A stretch of 12,596 bases of DNA from Deltaproteobacteria bacterium (GTDB lineage: Bacteria; Desulfobacterota; Binatia; DP-6). The notes beneath the pieces were generated by a model. It saw only the letters and a list, made by a program, of their open reading frames with translations, did not search any database and was not told where the DNA came from. Shown here piece after piece: positions 6,133 to 12,371 of the stretch; within the stretch, counting starts at the first letter, position 1; each line of letters starts with the position of its first letter. A program made the position numbers and the translations under genes. The DNA lies in assembly GCA_005879205.1 (NCBI GenBank), contig VBLD01000128.1, positions 9,165 through 21,760 on the forward strand, in the 5' to 3' direction.

Positions 6133-7305
6133 GTGCAAACGCCGCGGGTGATCACCACGTCGCAGGCGCTCGAGGCGCTCGCCGCCGAGGTTCGGGCCGC
6201 CGGGCGCCTCGCGCTCGACACCGAGTTCGTCTGGGAGCGGACGTACCGGCCCGTCCTCGGCGTCGTGCAGGTGGCCACCGCCGACGAGGTGGCCGTCGTC
6301 GACGCGGTCGCGCTGCCCGACCTGGCGCCGCTCTTCCCCGTGCTGCGCGACGGCCGCGTGCCAGTGGTCCTGCACGGCGGCACGCAGGACCTGGAGATCT
6401 TCGCCTCGCTCATGGGCGAGCCCGTGCGCGGCGTCGTCGACACGCAGATCGAGGGCGCGTTCCTCGGCTACGGGCTCCAGGTGGGTCTGTCGGCGCTCCT
6501 CGAGCGGGTGCTGAAGATCAACATCAAGAAGGACCAGACCTATACCGACTGGGTCCGGCGGCCGCTCCGGCGCGAGCAGCTCGCCTATGCGGCGGAGGAC
6601 GTGCTCCATCTCCTCCCGCTCCACGATCGGCTGCGGGCCGACCTCGACGAGCGCGGGCGCGTCGCCTGGGCGGACGAGGAGATGCGGGCGCTCGAGGAGC
6701 CCGAGCGCTATGCCGCGGTGCCGGCGGAGGAACGCTACGAGTGGGTCAAGGGATGGCAGCGGCTGCACGGGCGCGACCTCGCGGTCCTGCGCGAGCTCGC
6801 CGCCTGGCGCGACCGTGCAGCCAAGCGGGCCGACGTCCGCCCCAACTTCGTCGCCAACGACGTCGTGCTCACCTCGCTCGCCGTGCGCCCGGTGGAGACC
6901 ATGGAGGACCTGCGGCACGTCCGCGGCCTCACCTCCGGCGCCGTCGACCGGCACGGACGCGCCATCCTGGCCGCGCTTCGCGCCGGCCTCGAGTGCCCGG
7001 CCGAGAGCTGGCCCGAGCGGGCACCGCGACTACGCAGCAGGACGCCGGCGCCCGGCCTGGCCGCACTCCTGCGCGCGGCCGTGCAGGCGGTCGCGGAGCG
7101 CGAGGACATCGCGCCCGAGGTCATCGCGAGCGGCCGCGAGATCGAGGCGCTGGCGAGCCGGGGAGAGGCCCAGGACGGCCTCGCGGTGACGCGCGGCTGG
7201 CGCCGGCAACTGGTCGGCGACACGCTCCTCGCCATCGCGCGCGGCGAGCTCGCGATCGCCTACGATCCGGAGCGGCGCGAGGTCGTGACCCGCGGCACCA
7301 AGTGA
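6133..7305 (+). CDS. rnd: ribonuclease D
   Basis: 3'-to-5' exoribonuclease of 390 residues, the normal length for RNase D, acting in tRNA 3'-end trimming and RNA turnover. The DEDD exonuclease domain has ExoI Asp29/Glu31 (LALDTEF), ExoII Asp86 (HGGTQD) and ExoIII Tyr152/Asp156 (AYAAEDV). It also has the family signature DQTYTDWVRRPL (134-145). An HRDC nucleic-acid-binding domain follows at about 208-287. The C-terminal part (300-390) is a further helical region as in other RNase D proteins. The start is GTG 6133; the Shine-Dalgarno site is weak (GAGAG about eight bases upstream). MQTPRVITTSQALEAL is a typical N-terminus, so I kept it. The gene converges on the minus-strand cluster to its right. 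Confidence 0.95.
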   Translation: MQTPRVITTSQALEALAAEVRAAGRLALDTEFVWERTYRPVLGVVQVATADEVAVVDAVALPDLAPLFPVLRDGRVPVVLHGGTQDLEIFASLMGEPVRGVVDTQIEGAFLGYGLQVGLSALLERVLKINIKKDQTYTDWVRRPLRREQLAYAAEDVLHLLPLHDRLRADLDERGRVAWADEEMRALEEPERYAAVPAEERYEWVKGWQRLHGRDLAVLRELAAWRDRAAKRADVRPNFVANDVVLTSLAVRPVETMEDLRHVRGLTSGAVDRHGRAILAALRAGLECPAESWPERAPRLRSRTPAPGLAALLRAAVQAVAEREDIAPEVIASGREIEALASRGEAQDGLAVTRGWRRQLVGDTLLAIARGELAIAYDPERREVVTRGTK

Positions 7306-7307
7306 TC

Positions 7308-7368
7308 CCGGGGGCCCGTCCAGTGCTCGCGCGGCTAACGCCGCGCTGCGCGCTTCCGATGCCCCCGG
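7308..7368. repeat. nested inverted repeats between convergent genes
   Basis: CCGGGGGC (7308-7315) pairs with GCCCCCGG (7361-7368), enclosing a second hairpin GCGCGGC TAAC GCCGCGC (7329-7346). It starts three bases after the RNase D stop codon. It may be a bidirectional terminator or a copy of a palindromic intergenic element; only a genome-wide search can tell. Confidence 0.5.
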
Positions 7369-7375
7369 ACCCCGC

Positions 7376-7402
7376 GCCGTCCGCGGCGAAGCCGCGGACG
7401 GC
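7376..7402. terminator. perfect 12-bp hairpin between convergent genes
   Basis: GCCGTCCGCGGC (7376-7387) and GCCGCGGACGGC (7391-7402) are perfect inverted repeats around the three-base loop GAA. The structure sits seven bases from the stop codon of the minus-strand gene at 7410 and 70 bases after the RNase D stop. It lacks T-runs on both sides but is the strongest stem in the window. It probably blocks read-through in both directions. Confidence 0.6.
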
Positions 7403-7409
7403 TCACCAG

Positions 7410-7856
7410 TCAGTGCCCCGATGTAACCTTGACGATCACGGTCTTCCCGGTCCGCACGCGGTCCGCGTTTGGTCGGAAGAGGCCGAGCCAGGCGATCCAG
7501 TACTTCTGGCTGTACGCCGGCGCCATGCGCGCCGCGACCTCCGGGTCGCGCAACAGCTCGGCCTGCCCGACGAAGTGCGGCCCGCTCGGACTGCCCACCC
7601 ACACCAGCAGCGGGCTGCCGCGCCGGATACGTCGCGCCTTGTGGCTGTCCGGCCCGGTCGTGAAGTAGATCGCGTCGCCGTCGACCATGAACCAGACGGG
7701 AACCACCTTGCTCTCGGTGCCGTCGGCGCGTCGCGTGGCGACGTAGATCTGCTTCGCGGTCGCGAGCGCCGTGGCGACGTCGGGCCGAAAGCTCGCCGCC
7801 ACCGCGGCGGCCGCGAGGAGCGCGAAGGCGAAGGACAGCGCGCCGGTCACGGACAT
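7410..7856 (-). CDS. secreted PNPOx-like flavin-split-barrel protein
   Basis: Exported protein of 148 residues. Residues 1-22 form a Sec-type signal peptide (MSVTGALSFAFALLAAAAVAA). The mature part has the pattern of the pyridoxamine-phosphate-oxidase-like or F420-dependent PPOX family: ATAKQIYVATRR (32-43), SKVVPVWFMVDGDAIYFTT (49-67), SHKARRIRRGSPLLVWVG (71-88), then FVGQAELLRD and KYWIAWLG. The basic KARRIRR stretch is where these barrels often hold the cofactor phosphate. Most family members are cytoplasmic, so the signal peptide is the oddity. ATG 7856 overlaps the last ten bases of the preceding gene and has no Shine-Dalgarno site, so translation is probably coupled to it. The cofactor (FMN, F420, haem or none) cannot be told from sequence alone. 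Confidence 0.85.
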   Translation of the reverse strand: MSVTGALSFAFALLAAAAVAASFRPDVATALATAKQIYVATRRADGTESKVVPVWFMVDGDAIYFTTGPDSHKARRIRRGSPLLVWVGSPSGPHFVGQAELLRDPEVAARMAPAYSQKYWIAWLGLFRPNADRVRTGKTVIVKVTSGH

Positions 7857-9118
7857 GCGTGCGCCGGCGAGTTGGTGGCGGAGAAGCTCTTCCCCGGCTT
7901 GAAAGTCTGCAGGCCCGTGAAGGTCATGCAGTACCGCTTTATCCCCGTGGTGAGGACGACGTCCACCGGTCTCGGGCTGCCTGCGAGCGAGTGCCCGAGT
8001 CCCGATCCGGTTCCGATCGCCTTCAACCGCCGAGGCTTGCCGTTCTTGAGGATCACGGTCTTGATCGGCCCGGTCGCCTGCGTCGGATCGCTGTAGCGGT
8101 ACCCCCGGTTGGGACGCGTGCCGACGAGCTTCCAGCCCGACGCCGGGAGCCCGTAGGTGTTGTCGCACGAGGTCGCGCCGCTCGCGCCGCACCCGCCGCC
8201 CGAGCGGACGCGCAGGCTGCCGCCGCGGAGCCGCGGGTCGTCGGCGCTCCCGTTGCCGGCGCCGAGCTCGATCGCCGCGTCGATCGACAGGACCATCAGC
8301 TTTCGCTTGGCGAGGTTCGACGGGTCGTCCTTGAGCACGAGCTTCTTCCCCGCCAGCGGGCGATCGGTGCCGGCGGGAACCGTGGTGCTCGTGGTCGTGG
8401 CTCGCGGGTGAGTCGTCGTGGTGGTCGAAGTGGTCGTGGTGGTCGGCTGCGTGCACGGCCCGAAGCTGCCGCTCACCTCGGCTCCTCCGGACGACCCGTT
8501 GCTGGTCGGGGTGGGGCAGGCGAGCCCGAAGTCGTTGCTCGCGACCGACTGGCGCGTGAGGCTGTGGACGCCCTCGCCCGGCGTGGCGCTCGCCGGGGAG
8601 CCCGCGTTCGCTCTCTGGGGGCCCGTATAGGGGCCGTAGGCGACGCAGTCGACGTAGTTGTTCGGATCCGTGGCGGCCCACGTGCTCGGGTCCTTGGAGA
8701 AGCCGGTCACCGGGTCGATCGGCCCGCCCCAGCACACCATGCCGCATGCCGCCGGGATGCCGGGCGGGAAGGTGAAGTCGGGTGCCACCGCCGGCGACGT
8801 CTTCGTGGCGAGGACCGACGTCCCCATGATCCAGTGCCGGCCCGTGCCCTGGTTCGGGACGTTCCCGCCCGGGGCAGTCGGCGAAGGAATCGTGAGCAGG
8901 ACCGTCGCGGTGGACCCGGCGCAGTCGAACACCGTGAGCCGGGTGTTGCCGACCATGGTCTGGAACATGAAGTCCATGCGGATCTCGACGTACTGCACGC
9001 TCGCGTCGCCCGCGACGCCCGACATGACCTCGCTGATGTGCGCGAGGTGGTAGACGGCTTCGGAACGGGTCGGGCCGAGCAGGATGAGCGCGACGACGGC
9101 GGCAGCAAGACGCGACAT
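7847..9118 (-). CDS. secreted lamin-tail-like protein with Thr-rich linker and beta-type C-terminal domain (paralog A)
   Basis: Exported protein of 423 residues, function unknown. A signal peptide (1-21) is followed by a head domain (22-222) starting YHLAHISEVMSG...VQYVEIRM, which resembles the lamin-tail (LTD) domain. A Thr linker (226-246) is broken by HPRA. The C-terminal domain (252-423) begins PLAGKKLVLKD, is rich in short strands and holds Cys310, 318, 397 and 422. The head is roughly two-thirds identical by eye to that of the gene at 9192-10661, while the C-terminal domains are unrelated. Both proteins end in Cys-Pro. ATG 9118 is chosen because MSRLAAAVVALILLG is a signal peptide and parallels MSRFATLLVT in the paralog; GTG 9178 would bury it. 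There is no clear Shine-Dalgarno site, and a terminator-like hairpin lies just upstream. The stop codon overlaps the start of the split-barrel gene. A role on the cell surface is inferred. Confidence 0.88.
   Translation of the reverse strand: MSRLAAAVVALILLGPTRSEAVYHLAHISEVMSGVAGDASVQYVEIRMDFMFQTMVGNTRLTVFDCAGSTATVLLTIPSPTAPGGNVPNQGTGRHWIMGTSVLATKTSPAVAPDFTFPPGIPAACGMVCWGGPIDPVTGFSKDPSTWAATDPNNYVDCVAYGPYTGPQRANAGSPASATPGEGVHSLTRQSVASNDFGLACPTPTSNGSSGGAEVSGSFGPCTQPTTTTTSTTTTTHPRATTTSTTVPAGTDRPLAGKKLVLKDDPSNLAKRKLMVLSIDAAIELGAGNGSADDPRLRGGSLRVRSGGGCGASGATSCDNTYGLPASGWKLVGTRPNRGYRYSDPTQATGPIKTVILKNGKPRRLKAIGTGSGLGHSLAGSPRPVDVVLTTGIKRYCMTFTGLQTFKPGKSFSATNSPAHACP
8381..8443 (-). repeat. Thr-codon low-complexity tract (linker of paralog A)
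   Basis: Repetitive ACC/ACG/ACT codons encode eighteen Thr, two Ser and an HPRA interruption at residues 226-246. Linkers of this kind join domains in exported proteins and are often glycosylated in other bacteria. Codons vary, so simple slippage is limited. Confidence 0.7.
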
Positions 9119-9135
9119 GCGCGGTCCGAATGAAA

Positions 9136-9166
9136 GAGGGGGGCAAGATGAGTTCCCGCCCCCCTC
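9136..9166 (-). terminator. intrinsic-terminator-like hairpin between the two paralogs
   Basis: On the minus strand GAGGGGGGC (9166-9158) pairs perfectly with GCCCCCCTC (9144-9136) around a 13-base loop, and TTTCATT follows directly. It lies 25 bases after the stop codon of paralog B and 17 bases before ATG 9118 of paralog A. It should end or attenuate transcription of B before A and the split-barrel gene. Confidence 0.65.
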
Positions 9167-9191
9167 CGGACTGCTCACGGGTGCATCTTTT

Positions 9192-10661
9192 CTACGGGCA
9201 CGGATACGCGACCTCGTTGGCCGCCTCGATCTGGCTGACGACGTTCACGCCGAGCGCGTCGCGGTTCGTGCGCGACAGGCACGTCTGGGTACAGATCCCC
9301 TTCAGATCGAGCTTGTCCATCGCCGCATTGTACTTGTCGTGCGCCGCCTTGTGCTTGATCGGATCCGTCTCCTCGCAGGCCTCCTCGTCGAACGGCTTCA
9401 GCGCGAACCTGGCGTCGGCCGCCTTCTGGTGGCACTTGATGACGGCGGCCGCGAGCTTGCCGAGCTCGAGGCCGACCGTATCGGCGCACTTGAGCTTGTT
9501 CTTCGCGTCCGCTGCGGCCGCGTCGACCGTGCCGGCATCGTCGCCGCCCGGGTCGACCGACGTCGCCCCGTCGCAGTAGACGTTCCCGTTCTGCGCGTCG
9601 AGCGAGGCGGGATTCGACTGGGAGGCGAAGAGCGTCGTCTCTTCCGTCGTGACAGCGCTCAGCTGCTGGGCGCTGCACATCACGGCGAGCTTGGCGATGG
9701 CGGCATCGAGCTTCTCCCTGGCGGATTTCCCGGTGCCGGTCCCGTCCTCGCACGGCTCGTCGTCGGCGGGCGTGCCGGCGAACGCGGCGTGGGCCTGCTT
9801 CTGGTGGCACTTGATGACCGCCCGGAGGGCGTTGCCGAACGCTTTCCCGAGCCCGTCGCCGCACTTCAGGTGGCCCTTCGTGTCGGGCACGCAGCCCGTG
9901 TCGTCGCCACCGAAGGTCAGGGTCGTGCTGGTCACCGTGGTCGTCGTGGTCGTCGTCGTGCTGGTGGTGGTCGTCGGCGGGGTGCAGGGGCCGAACGTCC
10001 CCATCACCTCCGCGCCCATCGGGGGGCCGTTGTTGGTGGGCGTCGGGCAGGCGAGCGGGAAGTCGTTGCAGCTGTTGGTGTTGCGCGTGAGGCTGAAGGT
10101 GCCTCCGCCGGGCGTGCCGCTGGCGGGCGGGGTCGCCGCGCAGACCGTTCGCTGCGGGCCGGTGTAGGGGCCGTACGCGACGCAGTCGATGTAGTTGTCG
10201 GGATCCGAGGCGCTCCACGTGCTCGGGTCCTTCGACGTCAACGTCATCGGATCCGCGGGCCCGCCCCAGCACACCATGCCGCACGCGGTCGGGATGCCGG
10301 CCGTCATGGTGAAGTCGGGAGTCACGGACGGGGTGGTCGCGGCCGCGAGCATCGACGTCCCCATGATCCAGTGCCGCCCAGCGCCCTGATTCGGTACCTG
10401 CCCGGCCATCGTCGCGGGGGGCGGGATGGTCAGGAGGACCGTCGCGGTCGTCCCGGTGCAGTCGAACGCCGTGAGCCGGGTGTTCCCGACGAAGTTCTGG
10501 AACCCGGAGTCCATGCGGATCTCCACGAACTGCACGGTCGGATCGCCGGTGATCCCGGACATCACCTCGCTGATGTGTGCGAGGTGATAGAGCGCCGACG
10601 AGCGGGCCGGGGCGAGCAGGACGAGCAGGGCGGTGACCAGAAGCGTGGCGAATCGCGACAT
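9192..10661 (-). CDS. secreted lamin-tail-like protein with Thr-rich linker and two four-Cys helical repeats (paralog B)
   Basis: Exported protein of 489 residues, function unknown. Signal peptide 1-23; lamin-tail-like head about 24-226; pure Thr/Ser linker about 230-247. The C-terminal part holds two related alpha-helical repeats (267-329 and 392-457). Each has four Cys with the same spacing (18, then 19, then 25 or 28 residues) and the motif VIKCHQK. These are internal duplicates, probably disulfide-braced helical hairpins, and CHQK is not a haem site. A tail with Cys461 and a Cys-Pro end follows. Head cysteines 174 and 198 are both absent from paralog A, suggesting a disulfide unique to B. 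The start at 10661 is firm, with AAGGAGGT five bases upstream. A promoter candidate overlaps the stop codon of the preceding gene. I recall similar four-Cys helical repeats in uncharacterised proteins of metagenome-derived deltaproteobacterium-like genomes, but know no named family. Confidence 0.9.
   Translation of the reverse strand: MSRFATLLVTALLVLLAPARSSALYHLAHISEVMSGITGDPTVQFVEIRMDSGFQNFVGNTRLTAFDCTGTTATVLLTIPPPATMAGQVPNQGAGRHWIMGTSMLAAATTPSVTPDFTMTAGIPTACGMVCWGGPADPMTLTSKDPSTWSASDPDNYIDCVAYGPYTGPQRTVCAATPPASGTPGGGTFSLTRNTNSCNDFPLACPTPTNNGPPMGAEVMGTFGPCTPPTTTTSTTTTTTTTVTSTTLTFGGDDTGCVPDTKGHLKCGDGLGKAFGNALRAVIKCHQKQAHAAFAGTPADDEPCEDGTGTGKSAREKLDAAIAKLAVMCSAQQLSAVTTEETTLFASQSNPASLDAQNGNVYCDGATSVDPGGDDAGTVDAAAADAKNKLKCADTVGLELGKLAAAVIKCHQKAADARFALKPFDEEACEETDPIKHKAAHDKYNAAMDKLDLKGICTQTCLSRTNRDALGVNVVSQIEAANEVAYPCP
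9921..9974 (-). repeat. Thr-codon low-complexity tract (linker of paralog B)
   Basis: Encodes residues 230-247, all Thr except two Ser and one Val, with mixed ACC/ACG codons. It occupies the same place between head and C-terminal module as the tract in paralog A, and marks the point beyond which the two proteins stop being alike. Confidence 0.7.
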
Positions 10662-10666
10662 GTCTG

Positions 10667-10674
10667 ACCTCCTT
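10667..10674 (-). promoter_or_regulatory. strong ribosome binding site of paralog B
   Basis: Minus-strand AAGGAGGT, five bases before ATG 10661. It is the best Shine-Dalgarno site in the window and contrasts with its absence before paralog A. Confidence 0.85.
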
Positions 10675-10685
10675 CGAAGCGTCCA

Positions 10686-10715
10686 ACCCTATTCTTGCGG
10701 CTTCGACCCCGTCAA
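10686..10715 (-). promoter_or_regulatory. sigma-70-like promoter candidate for paralog B
   Basis: Minus-strand TTGACG (10715-10710) and TAGGGT (10691-10686) are 18 bases apart. The -35 contains the TGA stop of the preceding gene. Transcription would start near 10679, 18 bases before ATG 10661. The stretch is locally AT-richer than its surroundings. Confidence 0.45.
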
Positions 10716-12328
10716 CCACCTTTCTCACTTCCGGAACGTCCGAGCAGATCGGCGAGATCCCAGACCGCGACCCGTCCGTCTCCGTCGCCCGAGACCAGGA
10801 CCCCGCCGGCCCACGCGAGGCCCCATACCGGAGCCCGGTGCCACACGAGCTGCTCGACGAGCGCGCCGCTGCCGACATCCACCAGCCGGACGATCCTGTC
10901 GAGACCGCCGACCGCCGCGAGTCGCCCCCCCGGCGCCAGTGCCGCGCGGTACGAGGTCGTCCCGGATTCGTGCTCGGCGAGCGCGGTCCCGCTCCGCACA
11001 TCCCAGACGCGAATCGTGCCGTTGCCGTCGGCCGAGAGCAGGCGGTCGCGCGCGAACGCGATCGCCTTGATGGAGCGGTCGGAATGGGCGAGGATGCGCG
11101 ACGCTGGGCCGCCGTCGGCGTCGAAGATGGCGATCGGCCCGGCATCGCTGCCGACGGCCGCTTGTCCGCCGTTCAGGGAAAACCCGACTGCCGCCCCCTC
11201 GCGTTCGACCGCGAGGCGGCCGAGCTCGCGTCCGTCGCCGGCCGCGACGAGGTGCGCAACGGGATCGTAGAAGACCGTGATCAGGAGGCGCGCCGCGGCG
11301 GGTGACCAGGCGACCCCGCGCACGACGCCGGGATAGCTCGGCAGCTCGCGCAGGACGCGGCCGCTCGCCGCCGCGTAGACCAGGAGGCGGTTCTCGACCG
11401 CCACCGCCGCCTCGGTCCCGTCGGGGCTCACGGCGATGGCGTTGGCCGCCTCGGGGTGAGGCACTTCGGTGGCGGACCCGGCCTTCGGCGGAGGCGGCGC
11501 CAGACCCTCGAGAAACGCCACGCCCGGCATCCGCCACGCGCTCACCCAGGTGCCGAGGACTGCGACGAATACCGCCGAGCCGTCGGGCATCGCGGCGATG
11601 AACGTGATGCTCTTCGGGAAGGCGAGGGCGCAGCGAGGCAGGCGTTCCCCGTCGCCCGGGCGGCGGGCGGCAGCGACGCAGCCCTCGGTCGGGACGCCGA
11701 CCGCGCCCGTCAGGCGGCCGCCGAGCGGCAGGACGAAATGGGATTCGAGCGGCTCACCCGCTTGCACGACGCGCACGTGGGCGGCGATCGCGTCGCCCGC
11801 GAGCGCCGGTCCGCTGCCCTCGAGCGCCTCCTCGCGCGCGGCGAGCGGCACCTGCTGCCGGCCGCCCGGCAGCTCCAGAGTGACCGTGCCCGTCGCCCCG
11901 GCGAGCGGGAGCGGACGCCGCCAGACGTCGGTCAGGTAGACCCGGATGCGGCCGTCGCGGGCGGCGACGGCCTCGAGGTGGCGCATGCCCACCATGGCGA
12001 CCACACCGCCGTGGTGCGGCGTGTGGTCGTGGATGCCGGGTCGGCCGGAGGCGGTGCCGACCGCGACCAGGCGGGTCACGATCAGGTCCTGGCCGGCCTG
12101 CACGAGCTCGAAGCGGACCCGCGTGCCGGGCGCGATGCCCGCCAGAACGTCGGCCGAGCGCACGCGGAACGACATCGTCATCGCGCCCATGAGGCCCGGG
12201 ATGTCGTCGTGGCTGATGGTCACCTGGAGCGTGGCCGGGTCGAGGGCCGTGACGTCGCCGCTGGCGGTGTAGGTGGGGCGCCCGCACGCGAGGGCGAGCG
12301 TCAGGCCGACGAGGACGGCGTGCCGCAT
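10712..12328 (-). CDS. exported CusF-like copper-binding domain fused to His-cluster/Ig-like domain and seven-bladed WD40 propeller
   Basis: 538 residues. The N-terminus MRHAVLVGLTLALAC is a signal peptide ending at Cys15; the lipobox is imperfect (Ala at -3), so a lipoprotein is likely but not certain. Residues about 20-92 match the CusF-type Cu(I)/Ag(I)-binding domain: SHDDIPGLMGAMTMSFRV with His40, Met50 and Met52. Met47 stands near the place of the CusF tryptophan, and the loop is about one residue shorter. A His cluster HDHTPHH (100-106) opens an Ig-like domain (about 107-202). Cys217 and Cys233 follow. The rest (239-528) holds seven blades, the best being GTIRVWDV (437-444) and GRVAVWDL (518-525), enough for a closed propeller. 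It probably acts in the periplasm or on a membrane face in copper sensing or handling. The start has no strong ribosome site. A kinase gene ends 42 bases upstream, so operon membership is plausible. Confidence 0.88.
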   Translation of the reverse strand: MRHAVLVGLTLALACGRPTYTASGDVTALDPATLQVTISHDDIPGLMGAMTMSFRVRSADVLAGIAPGTRVRFELVQAGQDLIVTRLVAVGTASGRPGIHDHTPHHGGVVAMVGMRHLEAVAARDGRIRVYLTDVWRRPLPLAGATGTVTLELPGGRQQVPLAAREEALEGSGPALAGDAIAAHVRVVQAGEPLESHFVLPLGGRLTGAVGVPTEGCVAAARRPGDGERLPRCALAFPKSITFIAAMPDGSAVFVAVLGTWVSAWRMPGVAFLEGLAPPPPKAGSATEVPHPEAANAIAVSPDGTEAAVAVENRLLVYAAASGRVLRELPSYPGVVRGVAWSPAAARLLITVFYDPVAHLVAAGDGRELGRLAVEREGAAVGFSLNGGQAAVGSDAGPIAIFDADGGPASRILAHSDRSIKAIAFARDRLLSADGNGTIRVWDVRSGTALAEHESGTTSYRAALAPGGRLAAVGGLDRIVRLVDVGSGALVEQLVWHRAPVWGLAWAGGVLVSGDGDGRVAVWDLADLLGRSGSEKGG

Positions 12329-12348
12329 CCCCGGACTTCTGGAGTGCG

Positions 12349-12371
12349 GCGGGTCGTTTTTCCAGACCCGC
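12349..12371 (-). terminator. weak hairpin after the kinase stop codon
   Basis: GCGGGTC (12349-12355) and GACCCGC (12365-12371) are perfect 7-bp inverted repeats around a nine-base loop. One arm includes the last bases of the kinase stop codon. No T-run follows on the minus strand, so it may reduce rather than stop transcription into the copper/WD40 gene. Confidence 0.3.

Noticed and set aside
4234..6954. Open frame of 906 codons on the minus strand
   Set aside because: It runs antisense to the MBL-fold and RNase D genes and through the split-barrel gene in another frame. No domain is recognisable, and it is a GC-driven shadow.
5448..8096. Open frame of 882 codons on the plus strand
   Set aside because: It is out of frame with the MBL-fold gene and RNase D and antisense to the split-barrel gene; the composition is extreme in Arg and Gly.
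9289..9810. CHQK motifs as c-type haem sites
   Set aside because: Haem attachment needs CXXCH. Here a single Cys precedes His-Gln-Lys and no second Cys lies three residues before it.
9921..9974. Short repeated GTC/GTG units as CRISPR or phase-variable tract
   Set aside because: They are in-frame Thr codons of mixed type with no spacer structure. Mixed codons make slippage unlikely.
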